Made by a program: the position numbers and the translations under genes
Shown here: piece by piece, positions 11,377-22,746 of the stretch
Position numbering within the stretch: position 1 is the first letter of the stretch
Layout: each line of letters opens with the position of its first letter
The notes under the pieces: generated by a model
The model's input: the letters and a program-made list of their open reading frames with translations, nothing else
What the model was told of the DNA's origin: nothing
The model's database searches: none
Assembly (NCBI GenBank): GCA_022828595.1
Contig: JAKGHH010000004.1
Location: 85,278,270-85,342,269, forward strand
DNA from: Nelumbo lutea
Taxonomy: Eukaryota; Streptophyta; Magnoliopsida; Proteales; Nelumbonaceae
Direction of reading: 5' to 3'
DNA: 64,000 nucleotides

Positions 11377-11890
11377 TAGGGGTATACGAGCATGTCTAAT
11401 AGCCATTCGCTTTCGGCTTTTTTTCGATTCGTTTTTCAGTTTTTGGGTAATTCGGTTTGGTTAATTCAGTTTTTAGCAATTTTGGTTCAGTTTTAGTTTT
11501 TAGTTTTAGAAATTCGATTAACCGAAAAAAAGAAATTAAGTAAAGTACATTATATATTATATAATATATAATGTACAATATTTAATATTTAATATTTAAC
11601 ATGCTATATATTTATATATCAATATATTCTATACAATGTATTATAATGAATATAAATTTCATAATATATATTATAATATATATTATAGGTTATAATATAA
11701 TATTATATATATTAATTAAATTTGATTTTTAACTGAAATAACCGAAAACCGAACCAAAAATCTTGGTTCGGTTATTTCGGTTTTATTGTAATTTGGTTTC
11801 GGTTTCAGTTTTCATTTTTTTATTTATGTTTTAAAAATTCTGGTTTATCCGATTCAATTTTTAACCGAATAAATTGAATTCTCACCCCTA
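11377..11890. mobile_element. hAT-type MITE, 514 bp
   Basis: It starts TAGGGGTATACGAGC and ends GAATTCTCACCCCTA. The target duplications CTGAAAAC (11369-11376) and CTGAAAAA (11891-11898) match at 7 of 8. TTCGGTTTGG/ACCGAACC blocks flank an AT-rich core that is almost all A and T. Confidence 0.7.
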
Positions 11891-13060
11891 CTGAAAAACG
11901 CCATCGGCTGAGCTAATTTAAATCAGTGGTGGTCATTTCTAACCCGGCTTGGCCTACGCCCATTAACGCTTCAGCAAGGGGTGTCAATTGGTATTTGAAA
12001 ATCACATTTAGAATTCAAGATTCAACATAATTCAATCGAATTCCAATAATTCGAGTATCTAATTGGTTGAGTTCAGATATCCTATTTATACCGAATAGCT
12101 AATTGGATTTGAATTCGGATATGACCTGATTCGATTAGATAAATATCCGAATTTGACCAATTATTTAATTCTTATATATATAATATAAATTTTTAAATGT
12201 TTTATATAATTTACATATATATATAATAATAATTAGATTACATTAATAATTTATATATTTATATACTTTATAAAAATAAGATATTTATTTTATATATTTA
12301 TTAATTACCTAAAATAATCAATTAGTTGAATTCAAATCGAATCGAATATTTGAATCTTTAATCAAATTCGAATTCGAATATTGCCTGGTATTATTTTAAA
12401 ATTTTCAGTTTCATTTTTTTATTTTGGTTTATTCTATTTGATTTTTAACCGAATAAATTGAATTCTCACACCTACTAAAAATGCCATCGGTTGAGCTAAT
12501 TTAAATGAGTGGTGATCTTTTCTAACCTGGCTTGGCCTCGGTCCATTAAATTTCAATTAGGGTTGTCAATGGTATTCAAAAATCCAATTTTGAATTCAAT
12601 ATTCGATATAATCAAATCGAATTCGGATACTTCGAATATCTAACCGGTTGAATTCAGATATGCTATTCTTACTGAATAGTTAATCAGATTCGAATTCATA
12701 TATGACCTAATTCGATTCGATAAATATCCAAATTTGATCGATTATTTAATTCTTATATATAACATACAAAATATTTTAAATAATTTATATACAATAATTA
12801 AATTATATAAATAATTTATATATTTATATACTTTATATCAATAAAATATTTATTTTATATATTTATTAATTATCTAAAATGATTAATTAATTGAATCTGA
12901 ATCCAATCGAATATTCGAATATCTAATCAAATTCGATTTTCGAATATTAATTTTTAATATCCATTGGATATTGAATCAAATTCGGATATCAGATTTATTA
13001 ATCGGATTCAAATCGGATATTGCTTGATACAATTCAAATTCGATCCGTTTACACCCCTAG
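11807..13060. repeat. Tandem segmental duplication, two units of about 585 bp
   Basis: The junction word AATTGAATTCTCAC at the tail of the 11377-11890 MITE recurs 584 bp later. In both places it is followed by GCCATCGG[CT]TGAGCTAATTTAAAT and then by a GGTGTCAA/GTTGTCAA MITE of about 430-500 bp. Copying therefore took the tail of one MITE, a unique spacer and the next MITE together. This is unequal-exchange duplication and not independent insertion. Confidence 0.65.
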
Positions 13061-13067
13061 CTTCAAC

Positions 13068-13496
13068 TAGGGGTGTCAACAGTATTTGAAAATTCGATTT
13101 TGAATTAGAGATTCGACATAATCGAATCAAATTCAAATAATTCAAGTATCTAATAGGTTAAATTCGGATATCATATTCATATCGAATATCTAATCGGATT
13201 CAAATTCGGATATGACCCAATTTGATTCAATAAATATCCGAATTTGACCAATTATTTAATTCTTATATATAAAATATAAAATTTTTAAATGATATATAAT
13301 TTATATACACAATAATTAAATTATATAAATAATTTATATTTATATACTTTATTTAAACAAAATATTTATTTTATATATCTTTAATTACCTAAAATAATCA
13401 TTTAGTGGAATTTGAATCGAAATTTAAATATTTAACCATATTCAAATTCAGATATTGCCTGATCCAATTCAAATTTAATCCGTTTACACCCCTAAC
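13068..13496. mobile_element. hAT-type MITE, third copy of the GGGGTGTCAAC family
   Basis: It begins TAGGGGTGTCAACAG and ends TCCGTTTACACCCCTA. The flanking 8-mers GCTTCAAC and ACTTCAGC match at 6 of 8. The interior matches the MITE parts of the preceding duplication (TTCGACATAATCGAATC), but the GCCATCGG spacer is missing. Confidence 0.6.
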
Positions 13497-13511
13497 TTCA
13501 GCCCAACCCAG

Positions 13512-13514
<3 letters not shown>

Positions 13515-13542
<28 letters not shown>
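13515..13542. repeat. (AT)14 microsatellite
   Basis: An uninterrupted AT dinucleotide run of 28 bp. Similar TA/AT runs lie near 4782, 22990, 39620 and 47020. Confidence 0.9.
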
Positions 13543-13545
<3 letters not shown>

Positions 13546-14316
13546 ATGTATTTTTTAAGCCAATGTTCATTAACCCAAAATTACATTTCATCTAGTACAA
13601 GAGACCTTGCAAAGTCTGGTGGAGATATATGATGGAGACTATAGGAAGAGAAAATTGAAGTTAGATGCCTCCAATCAAGAATAGTTGCCTATCCCCTAAA
13701 ATAGGTTATACCCCGAAACAACAAGGATTTTATATAAATTGAATTAGTATATATTAAGTATAACAAATGTAACAACATAGGTCCAAAGCCAAGCCTGATC
13801 CATAATCACCCTTAGTTTAAATGAGTTAAAATATAACCCAAAAAACTTGAATTAACGGTACAACTAAGGTTGACAAGAGTTAACATTTTACACTACTTTT
13901 GACCTGAGTTTCATATTGGGCCCATTCAAATTTTGGCAAAAGCTGAACTTGAGACTGCCCAAGTTGCACCCCTAAAATCAAAAAATGAAAAAGGTGCCAT
14001 ATTTTAGAAAGGGACATTAACAGCGGTTTTAAAAAGGGTACATTTTCAGAAAGGTTCTGTTTGCATAAGCTTTTTGCTTTTGAGTTTGTGCAGTGAACAA
14101 TAACTTTGAAGTTTGAACCAAAGAGTGTATTGAGAATTTTGGTAAGAATTGCTTTTTTTAAGCTTACTAGTTACCATGCACATTGCTTGCAAAAAGGTGA
14201 AAAGACATTTAGACAAGTATCTTTTTATTGGACATTTTCAAATGTCTTAATTCATTGCTTGGAATTAAAGAATGATTAAACAACCACTACTTACAAACAG
14301 TGAAGTTATATGATTA
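13543..14316. other. Intergenic DNA, nothing recognised
   Basis: Mixed sequence without long frames, repeats or RNA-gene signals that I can support. Confidence 0.4.
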
Positions 14317-14692
14317 GGGGTGAGCATTGTATTAATTTGGTTAAAAAACAAATCGAATAAATCAAAGTTTAAAAATAAAAATCGAACCAAAACTGAAATA
14401 TAAAAAAAACTAACTAAAATCGAAATTTTCGGTTCAGTTTTCAGTTATTCTAATTAAAACTGAATTTCAATAATATATATATATATATATAATATCAAAG
14501 GTCATTAGGTTATGTATTAATATATATATAAATATATTATATATTAAACATTATATGTTATATAATATATATTACTTGTTATATAGCAAAGTTTGGTTAA
14601 TTTGATTTTTTTCAATTAACCAAATTTATATTCTAAAAACCAAAACCACAATTTTTGGTTTGGTTTTCGGTTTTAACTGAATAATGCTTATA
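14317..14692. mobile_element. Degraded hAT-like MITE (TAGGGGTGAGCA type)
   Basis: The left end TAGGGGTGAGCAT and paired blocks AAAATCGAAATTTTCGGTT / TTTTTGGTTTGGTTTTCGG flank an AT-only core. At the right end the CTCACCCCTA part of the inverted repeat is missing. A TSD-like pair, TATATGAT and TATACATGAT, flanks it with a 2-bp difference in length. Confidence 0.45.
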
Positions 14693-15169
14693 CATGATGC
14701 CATTAAAATATTGTGGTATAACTTATTCATGACACTTTTGGGTTCCCATAGGGTTTGTGTAATCTATTTGCTCAAAAAAAAAAAAAAAAGTCTTAGGGGT
14801 TTGTTGCCTTCGAGAGGGCAGTGTAGCACATTTATCTATCAAGAGATAAAAAAAAAAGGAGAGATAGGGTTTGTGTAACCCATTTATCAATACACAATTG
14901 GACAACTGATCCAATTATCCTTAGATTTCAATGTTAGAACATACAGCTTATTAATAATTCATAGTTTAGTGGGTTGCACTTGGAACTCACAAGTAATCCA
15001 GAATCACAAACAATGAGAATAACAGTAGCACATGCAGTCCTATCACCATTGGAAGTCAACTTTAGGCTGGTATCTCGGCTTAGGCCCAACCCACAAGTAA
15101 AACCCAGTTCAACTTACAGAAAACTAGTGCTCAGTCCTAAGCCATGGTCCGATTAAGTTACAAACCTAA

Positions 15170-15287
15170 GGCTGACTTTGGAAGGAGTATAAATACAAAT
15201 ATGAAGAGTGCAAAACCTTATATTTTTTATCATTTAGTATGTATTTATGTTGTACATATTTGCATTTATACTGCTTCTAAACTGAGC
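15170..15287. mobile_element. Short Tourist-like MITE, 118 bp
   Basis: The ends GGCTGACTTTGGAAGGAGTATAA and TTATACTGCTTCTAAACTGAGC are inverted repeats (about 22 bp each, with mismatches), next to TAA on the left and TTA on the right. A second left-half copy follows at about 15291-15385. The same family has an intact copy at 28866-28974. Confidence 0.5.
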
Positions 15288-16201
15288 TTATGGCTCAATT
15301 TAGAAAGAGTATAAGTACAAATATATTTAATACAAATGCATACAAAATATTACAAATACAAAATTTTGCACTTGTGTTGCCTTGGCGGTTTCCTCCACAT
15401 TGCCAGATTATTAGTATTGGTTATATATGTGCAAACAAAAATTTTAATAGAAAATTGGCGGTTTGGTTTAGTTTGACATTCTTTTATACTTAGTTTGATT
15501 TCTTGAATTTTAGAACCAAACCAAACCGTAAATTCTGATGTTAGAATTCCTTGTAATTGCTTTTTCGTTTTTTGTTAGATCAACTAAAAACTCAATGTTG
15601 TTCGGATGGTTAATGGAATTGAGCTTAGGGTCCTAAAAGTATATTGTTCTAACCAAACTTAATGCTTATATAGCATACGGGTTATGATGATTCATTGGAT
15701 TTATGATGACTAAAAGGCTATATTTATTAGTTTAAGCCCAACAGAATGACCCAAGCCCTAATAAAACAATTTGGTTTGATTTGATTTTCATACCAAAATG
15801 GTTTGATATTCAACGGTCTAATTACCTTCCTAGCATTGTTTCCGTGGACATCATTTGTTTTTCTTTCGTTTCACATGCAACCAAAAGGAGTGTATAATTT
15901 GAAGAAAGGAGAACAAAAGATTGTTTGTTTTTTTCTTTTTATATTACTTTCCTTTTTCCTAGTGGAACCAAAGTTCAACCGTAGGGAATTTTTTTCCCTA
16001 GAGAACTGACAGAACCCATCAGAGTGTATATGAAGTCCATTCACCCAACCAACTTTTTTTTCACCTTTACACCTGGGGAAATTTTGAGGATGGATGGTCC
16101 AAGTCATTTAGACAGTCCAATGGGCCAAAGAAGAATCTATCTCGTTAGAAAGCAAATTTGGTTCAGAAAAGTGTGATGGTGACAACCCATGGTGGAATTA
16201 G

Positions 16202-16363
16202 GTGGACTATGTTTAGTTTGGATTTTCTTTTGGCTAAAAGAAAATACTGTATTAAGATAGGGCCATATTACAACGCCAGTCTGTGGGCTATGTTTAGTTT
16301 GGACTTTCTTTTGGCAAAAAGAAAATACTGTATTAAGATAGGGCCATATTACAACGCCAGTCT
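16202..16363. repeat. 81-bp tandem duplication, two copies
   Basis: Copies at 16202-16282 and 16283-16363 differ at only about three positions. They contain TATGTTTAGTTTGGA and CATATTACAACGCCAGTCT. The 81-bp length is a multiple of three, so open frames pass through both copies on both strands. No protein family fits, and I regard those frames as chance. Confidence 0.8.
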
Positions 16364-16447
16364 CGGTTGGATGCAAAAAGATTATTCCCAAATCAAGAGG
16401 GAGAATTTATAGAGCGAAACCTGTAAGTGGGGTTTATACGCTAATAA

Positions 16448-16717
16448 GGTTGTGTTTGGTATTATTGTTATTTTTATTATAAATTTTACTGGGGTTTATG
16501 GATACAAATTTTTGACAAAATAGGAAATCATTTGCATAAAAAATTTCATTTTTGACAAAATTTTGATGTTTCTATCATAAATGCCAACAACAATCCAATG
16601 CATACATTTTTTAGTGGAAGTGGTTATTTGATGTGATGCGACAAAATAGTTTCTTAAAAATTATATTATAAAATCCAAACCTTGATAGTAGAAACAGCAT
16701 TGATACCAAACACAACC
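16448..16717. mobile_element. Tourist-like MITE, about 270 bp
   Basis: The inverted repeats are GGTTGTGTTTGGTAT on the left and ATACCAAACACAACC on the right, a perfect 15-bp match. They are bordered by TAA (16445-16447) and TTA (16718-16720), so the 3-bp target duplication has a mismatch at its centre. The interior is AT-rich with no coding capacity. Confidence 0.6.
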
Positions 16718-17429
16718 TTAGTGAGCCATAGTGTTTCATTGGGTCTTCTTGGTAATTCATTTCTTCTTTCTCCCTTATTCATCTCCAAATCCTCTGTTTT
16801 CTTTTTGAGGAAAATCTGTTATGGCTGTTGGCATAGTTTTGAGCTAAAAAAAGCAATGAATCACAGCCCTTGATGCCTTGCTGTGGCCCCACCTTGATTT
16901 CATGGTTTTAGCCCTAGACTATACACCCAAGATTCAAAATATCAATACGGGCCGATGTACTGACTTAAGGTCCGTCTACTCCTTGAACCAAATCATACAC
17001 CGAAACACACCCTGTAGAGGTGTATTAGTAGCCTCTCAATATGATAGATATCGGCCAATACGGTCTGATACATATGGAAATTTTTTAACATTGGCTACAC
17101 CAGCCAGTTCTCTTTTTATATGCCCAAATGAGGAGAATACCTTGGCAGTTGAGAAACTTTTTCTTTGGCATGACATGTCAACCCATTCAGTCCATTGTTT
17201 GCATGATTGTAGCTTTGGTTGAAAGATTATCGTGGACAATTACTCTTATAGCCCCTTATGATAACATGTCAACCCCAAGAACATTCCTAACAACCCAGAC
17301 ACCAAAGTATTTGCCCTTGAGAGGGATGTGCTTTTAGCTTTTCAAGGTGGGCTTCACACAGACAACCTGGCGAAAAATCCTAATAGCCTAAATGGGCAAA
17401 AAATCCTTTAAAATCAGAATCAGAATAAT

Positions 17430-17940
17430 TTATTCCCATAATCTGTTTGGTTCAGATAAGAATGAAAATTAGAATTAGAATTGATAAAAATGGGATTGTA
17501 TTCTTAAGAGAGGGGCAAGAAATGGCCATTCCCTCAAATGGGAAAATGTCATTCAAGCAGAAATGGGAATTGGATTTCCAATTGTGCCCAACAAAACAGT
17601 TGGAACAGGAATAGCCTATTCCGATCCAATTCCAGACCCCTATTTCCACGAACGAAACAGGGCCTTGAATATTCAGCTCTGCCCTTCCAAATGAGATCCA
17701 TGTAAGGGTCTGAAATTGGAATGAGAACGGGTTCCAATTCCCACTCTATGGTTGGACAAAATCAAAATCCCATTCTGTTAGAATGGCATACCTCCTATTT
17801 AAGGGAATAACAATTTTCTCTCCTTTCTTAAAGAATGTAATCCCATTTCAACTTATTCCAACTTTAAGAATAGAACATTCTAATTCTAATTCATTCTGAT
17901 TTCAAGATGATTCAGACTGAACTCTAAATAGGCCTATATT
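17430..17940. mobile_element. Probable GTTTGGTTC-type MITE cluster
   Basis: It shares CTGTTTGGTTCAGATAAGAAT, AGAATAGG/CCTATTC and GATTCCAATTCC-type words with the intact elements at 34790-35334. The arrangement suggests two overlapping or nested copies. Ends are not resolved. Confidence 0.4.
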
Positions 17941-19790
17941 TCTAATTTTCTATATCCTCTAAAGAAGATGGGATTTGGTTGGGTTAGAGTGGATATATCA
18001 TATAAGATGGGCTCAGCTGTATCGTATTATATGTGGATGAGTATTAAATGTATGATTCGACAAATCACAGCCCTACCTCAAAAAGAATGTTTTCTTTGAC
18101 CTTTTGCGGCCGGAGATACGAATTCAATGCGGACAGTCCGTCGTCAGATGGATGGGGTTTGGCCTTGTTGCCATTTTCCCCGTCAATAGTACGTCCATAT
18201 TTAATTACCTAACTACCCTTTACATTAACCAGATCCATCTGGATTACTTGAACTTTGAAATTTGAATACATTCTCATCGTAAGCGTACGAAACGCATCGT
18301 TCCGGACCTCCGGTTTCCGGAGACCGCCAGACCCTACCTGCTACCCAAAGCAACTTTTAACATGATCTACAGCCGCACATCTCAAACGCGCTTCCTCATT
18401 TATACTTGATGAGCGGCTAGGCTCATGTGGGAAGCTGTGTGGATGGAGTCTCGTGCTTAACAGCTTCGGACAGATTGGCCCGGCCGGCCGGCCCGGTCTA
18501 AAATTGCAGTCTGTGTGTGAGTTGTGACTTGTTTTTTGTAACTGCTGCTTCAAGCCAACGTCTGTACACGTAGCTAGTCTGTAGGTTGCTGATCTTTCCA
18601 CGTGGCAATTCAAGCCACCAGTTGTCTAGGACATATCCCTTCAGCATAATAAGTATGTATGTTACTAACGGCTAAAGCTGGGTGGCTTTGTCAGCATCAT
18701 GTTACGTACATATATCCGCTGTGACAAAACTGTTCCCATTAGCTGGGCGCCTGGACCCCGTAAAAGAACTGTCAGATTTACCAGCCAATGAGCAGATGTA
18801 CGGTGAGGTGTGCAGATTCATTGATGAAGATAGACATTTCTTGCACTATTTATTTTCTCTTCCACAGCGATTTGCCCGTTATTGGTTTTAGTTTGCCACA
18901 TGTCATCAATTTGCTTCATCATTCAAAGGCCCGATTCGGTTTCCTTGCCACCTGTCAGCTCTTCGATGGACTGGCCCCACTTTGTCAATATCAATATGCT
19001 CTGATTTAAAAAAAACAAAAAATTAAAGGTCTTCTCTCTCTCCGTCTATTTTATCCGCATTCACAGATCTCAGAGCCGGCGTAAACAACAAACGAATACG
19101 AACAATGTAATACGGTTCTGAAACGCCATCACATATGACCGTAGGTGTTAACAGTATTCTATCAAGCTTGATCTCCTTAATTGAAGCCTATCTGTTTATT
19201 ATTTTATATTTTTTTGCTTCAATAATGAAAATTGAAAAGCACATTGCTATTTGTTTAAATTTAAAAAATAGGAATCAGATTACAAAGAAGCTCATAGGAC
19301 GTTTCCTAATAAATATCAGTGTCTCATCTCCTCGAAAAAATATCGAGTAAAAGATTTTAATTTTCAGCAAATTTGAAGGTATGGCACATGGATGGTTCCC
19401 TGTTGACCCGGAGCTAAATTGCAATGTGGAAATCATACAAAATTTAGTAAAAATGTTGATTTTAATTTCAAGTAAAGAGATGGGGTTGATTCAGAAAAAC
19501 TGAAGAAAAGAAATGATGCAGCTTTTATCAGAAAAGTCGAACATCCATTAAGCCAAATAAATTCAGAGCCCAAGACCCAGATCCGTAAACGTAAATTGTC
19601 AAGCCAAACCAAGAGAAAATCGAGATGGGTTTCTCGTAGTAATCATCATCGAATAAGAGAAGAGATTTAGATACATTCTTTTCTAAGAGACATCTGGTTT
19701 TAAGTTCTTGAGATTAGAAAGGAACAAAAATTAAACAGAGATTTAGGTACATTCTTTCTGAGCAAAATTAACACTAACTTTCAGATCTAA
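17941..19790. other. Less AT-rich intergenic DNA downstream of the BKI1-like gene
   Basis: This is notably less AT-rich than its surroundings between 18060 and 19100. It includes a GGCCCGGCCGGCCGGCCCGG palindromic tract near 18477-18497 and a CACGTG near 18599. The pyrimidine tract at 19030-19050 looks like a 5' UTR but no coding frame follows. The part next to 19790 should include the BKI1-like 3' UTR. Confidence 0.4.
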
Positions 19791-20780
19791 TTACTCACCA
19801 GCGTTTTGTTCTGATTTCTGAAGCAAGGAGTTCTTGCAGTGAGTAATGGCTCCTTGAATCGCACTCTGCAACTCCTCCATTGACGATGAATCTGCATACT
19901 GCATGCTTCCAACGATGTTACCACCAAAAACTCCGCTTCGACAAAGCACACCGGAATGACTGGGCGATGACCGCGTCGAAGACGGGCAACTAGAAACACA
20001 TTTTTTCCTTCGTGGGTATTTCAGGTTTCCAGAGAACGAATGAGAGAATACACTGTTGTTCTCTTTCCTCGTACTTGAAGCAGAGATTTCTCTGTTTTTC
20101 CCGGACTTCTCTGTCCTCGTTGCCAACGAAGCCACTGTTACCATCGCCGCCGCCTTCTGTTGCTGCTGCTTCTGTGATAACTTCTCGTATAAAGGTTTCA
20201 CCTTTTTCAAATACTTCCTTATCACGTCCTTGGCCGACGCGCTCATCCGCTTCACAGAAGAAGGAGCCGATGCATTCTCTTGATCTCTATGCTTGTTGTT
20301 GTCTTTGCGAAACACAGAAGAGAACCTCGCCAGAGAGAAGTACTTGGATTTCTTGATCTGTGGGCTCTGATGGTGATAATTGTGGTTGAGACGCTTAAAC
20401 TCGTCTTCCTCTGTCACCGAACTCGGCCGCGACGAGTCACACTCGGTGAACAAGACGAGGTCACCGGAAAAAGAGGAGCTAGAGTCATTGGAGCTGCCGG
20501 TCGAGTCTCGAGAAGCGGTGGTAGTGGAGTCGGAGCAAGATGAAGAGCTGGACGAGGCGAGCAGGAGAGTTCGAACCATGGAGAGGCGGGGAGAGAGATG
20601 GAGAGGGAGAAGCTGGCCCTTGTAGAAGAGCTCGTCGGCTGGACAGAGATTGGAGGAGGCCATTCGAGGGGATAGAGAGATGGTGAACTCGAAGTCCGAC
20701 GAAGATGATGAAGAGAAAGAGTGAGCAGGGGATGAAGGAAGGGTGAGAGATTTGGGATCTTTTTCTCTTCTCTTACCCAT
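19791..20780 (-). CDS. BKI1: BKI1/MAKR-type membrane-associated kinase regulator, 329 aa
   Basis: The chosen ATG is at 20780 and starts MGKRREKDP; the frame is open upstream to 20861 but has no ATG there. At 329 aa it is close to Arabidopsis BKI1 (337 aa). An N-terminal ADELFYKGQLLPLHLSPR block lies at 48-65, followed by Ser-rich linkers. A basic stretch with tyrosines (RKYLKKVKPLYEKLSQK, 188-204) matches the membrane-anchoring region that BRI1 phosphorylates. The C-terminal MEELQSAIQGAITHCKNS (301-318) is the conserved receptor-binding helix. BKI1 sits at the plasma membrane and keeps the brassinosteroid receptor BRI1 off its co-receptor until hormone is perceived. A MAKR paralogue is the alternative, but the receptor-binding helix and HLSPRLSMVRTLLLASS favour BKI1. 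No introns. Confidence 0.82.
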   Translation of the reverse strand: MGKRREKDPKSLTLPSSPAHSFSSSSSSDFEFTISLSPRMASSNLCPADELFYKGQLLPLHLSPRLSMVRTLLLASSSSSSCSDSTTTASRDSTGSSNDSSSSFSGDLVLFTECDSSRPSSVTEEDEFKRLNHNYHHQSPQIKKSKYFSLARFSSVFRKDNNKHRDQENASAPSSVKRMSASAKDVIRKYLKKVKPLYEKLSQKQQQQKAAAMVTVASLATRTEKSGKNREISASSTRKENNSVFSHSFSGNLKYPRRKKCVSSCPSSTRSSPSHSGVLCRSGVFGGNIVGSMQYADSSSMEELQSAIQGAITHCKNSLLQKSEQNAGE

Positions 20781-20865
20781 TTTCCTTACTACATGTCTAT
20801 CGTTAAGCCCCCCACAGAGCAGAGATAAACAAATGCAAATAAACCGGTTGAGATGGAGCAATGAA

Positions 20866-20875
20866 CTTATAATAG
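20866..20875 (-). promoter_or_regulatory. TATA-like box for the BKI1-like gene
   Basis: The minus strand reads CTATTATAAG about 86 bp upstream of the ATG at 20780. A pyrimidine/purine (GA)n tract (20896-20912) lies just beyond it. The spacing would put transcription start near 20840, which supports the downstream ATG. Confidence 0.45.
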
Positions 20876-20999
20876 TGGTGGACTCAAATTTGCAGAGAGA
20901 GAGAGAGAGTGTGAGAGGGGTGGTTCACATGGGAATTCGAACCGTCTAGTTTTTTTCTCCTTTCTCTTTTGGTTAGCATGTGTATGATTCAGAAACTGT

Positions 21000-21050
21000 C
21001 ACGTGTCATGTATCTATCATTTGAGTTAGGTCTCACGTGCCACGTATGTG
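21000..21050. promoter_or_regulatory. Pair of G-box (CACGTG) elements
   Basis: CACGTG occurs at 21000-21005 and again at 21034-21039. A further CCACGTA lies at 21040-21046. They are about 220-265 bp upstream of the BKI1-like ATG. G-boxes bind bHLH and bZIP factors; whether they act here is inference. Confidence 0.45.
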
Positions 21051-21554
21051 AGTTTCAGTTTTCACTCACCGGCTTTACTCATTTGAAGTATTCGCCATTT
21101 CGCCCTATCGGGTATTGAGTCAAGATGGGTACTTGAGTGTTGACAGCTTACCGATCCAAAAGAGTTTGAGCTTTGGAAGGATTCGATAGATACGGAAATT
21201 CACCTCGAAGATAATTGATTTCTAACTTTTTGACCATCTTGTATTTAGACAACGATGGGGGAGGATTGCCAAGGGTTTGTCCTTCTCACGCCAAAACTGT
21301 TGGATCAGAACCTTTTAGTTGGGGGCTATGAGGATGCATAGATTAGGCCTCGAACCTATAATTGTAGACCCATCAAAAGGCTCTTATGTTGGAAATTGGA
21401 CTCCTTAATCTCGCTTCCCCAAATTCTTTATACATTCCAAAGTTGTCATGGCGTTCGGGATATGCAAGCAGTGGCCTTGTTTCAAACTTTGATGACATGG
21501 AATTTTTTTTATAATTTTGGCTCATGGCTTGACCGATTGGAAAGTTTGGTGGTT

Positions 21555-22045
21555 TCGGGGTGTCCATGAAAAATCGAATCGAATCGAAAATATGGAATCG
21601 GAAAATATGATTAAGCGAATTGATTCAATTTGATATTTTAGAAAAGACGAAGTATCGGTTCCATTTTCGGTTAACTTAAAAAAACCGATACTTAATCGAA
21701 TCGATCAATATATATATATATCACATATTTTTTATATATTTATTATAGATATAAATATATACTTATATTATATTTATAATAATCTATTTATAAATATATT
21801 ATATATCATTTATTATTTTTAATATAATATTATATATATTTATATAATATATAATATATAATATATATTATAAATATAAAAAACTGAAAAATCAAAGAAT
21901 CAAACCGGTCAAAAATTGAAATCGACGAACCGATTAACTGATGGTATCGGTTCGATTTCGGTTTGGAGAAATGAAAAAATCGGTGGTACTAGTTCAATTT
22001 GCAAAAATTGGCCATAGTTCGGTTAACCGAACTGTGGACACCCTA
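21555..22045. mobile_element. hAT-like MITE, about 491 bp
   Basis: The ends are GGGTGTCCATGAA and CTGTGGACACCCTA, followed inside by ATCGAATCGAATCG and GGTTCGATTTCGGTTTGG blocks around an AT-only core. The flanking 8-mers do not match well, so the exact limits are uncertain. Confidence 0.55.
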
Positions 22046-22165
22046 GTGGGTTCGTGTTGAGTTGAGTAAGCATCTTCCATTCAAGCTCCGATCGGGGAAA
22101 AAAATGAGGGTCGGTAGATATGGGATTTCATGATTTCGCTCACTATTTGGATCGTAGATTATTAA

Positions 22166-22746
22166 GGGTTTCTATCATATAAGGGTAACTTTTGTGGTTT
22201 AATATCAATAAAAGTAATAGAATTAAAAATTTTCAAAAATAGGTTAACTTTTTAAAAATAATATCAATAAAGGGCAAAAATATTGTTCATCTTCTTCTTT
22301 TTGCCCTTTGTTCATCAAAGTCGTTGCCTCCGCCCGCCTCCACCTCCGGCAACGTTGCCGAAGGAAGAGGTGGCAGCGGCAGCGCTGGTGGTTTCTCAGT
22401 CCAACGCCGCCACCTCCGCCTCCGCCTCCAATAAAGTTGCCGGAGATGGGAGATAGAGGTGGCGGAGGCAGCAGCAGACAAAGGAATGACCACCAACGCC
22501 GTTGCCGCCACCTCTGCGTCCGACCACTTTCGGCAACATTGTCGGAGGCGGAGGTGGGCGGAGGCAGCGGCGGGTGGTGGCGAACGGTGGCTCTAGTGAA
22601 CATATAGCAAGAAAAAAAAGATGAACAGTGTTTTTGTCCTTTATTGATATTATTTTTAAAAAATTAATCTATTTTTGAAACTTTTTAAAATATATTACTT
22701 TTATTGATATTAAACCCCAAAAGTTACCCTTATATGCTATTACCCC
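22166..22746. mobile_element. Foldback, Mutator-like MITE with GC-rich arms, 581 bp
   Basis: Nearly the whole element is an inverted repeat. The left end (CATATAAGGGTAACTTTTG) is mirrored on the right (CCAAAAGTTACCCTTATATG), and the match continues through TTTAATATCAATAAAAGTAAT and GATGAACA/TGTTCATC. Both arms then carry GC-rich stretches such as GCCTCCGCCC/GGGCGGAGGC and GGCAACATTGTCGG. Flanking 9-mers GATTATTAA (22157-22165) and AATTATTAA (22747-22755) match at 8 of 9, as expected for Mutator-like insertion. Frames inside (for example 22244-22603 minus) are low-complexity artefacts of the GC-rich arms. Confidence 0.7.

Noticed and set aside
20781..20861. N-terminal extension of the BKI1-like protein (LHLNRFICIC...)
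   Set aside because: It begins at TTG with no ATG, and the hydrophobic look is from 5' leader sequence; the inner ATG gives the family length.
22244..22607. Arg/Pro/Gly-rich frames on both strands
   Set aside because: They lie wholly in the GC-rich arms of the foldback element and have low complexity on every strand.
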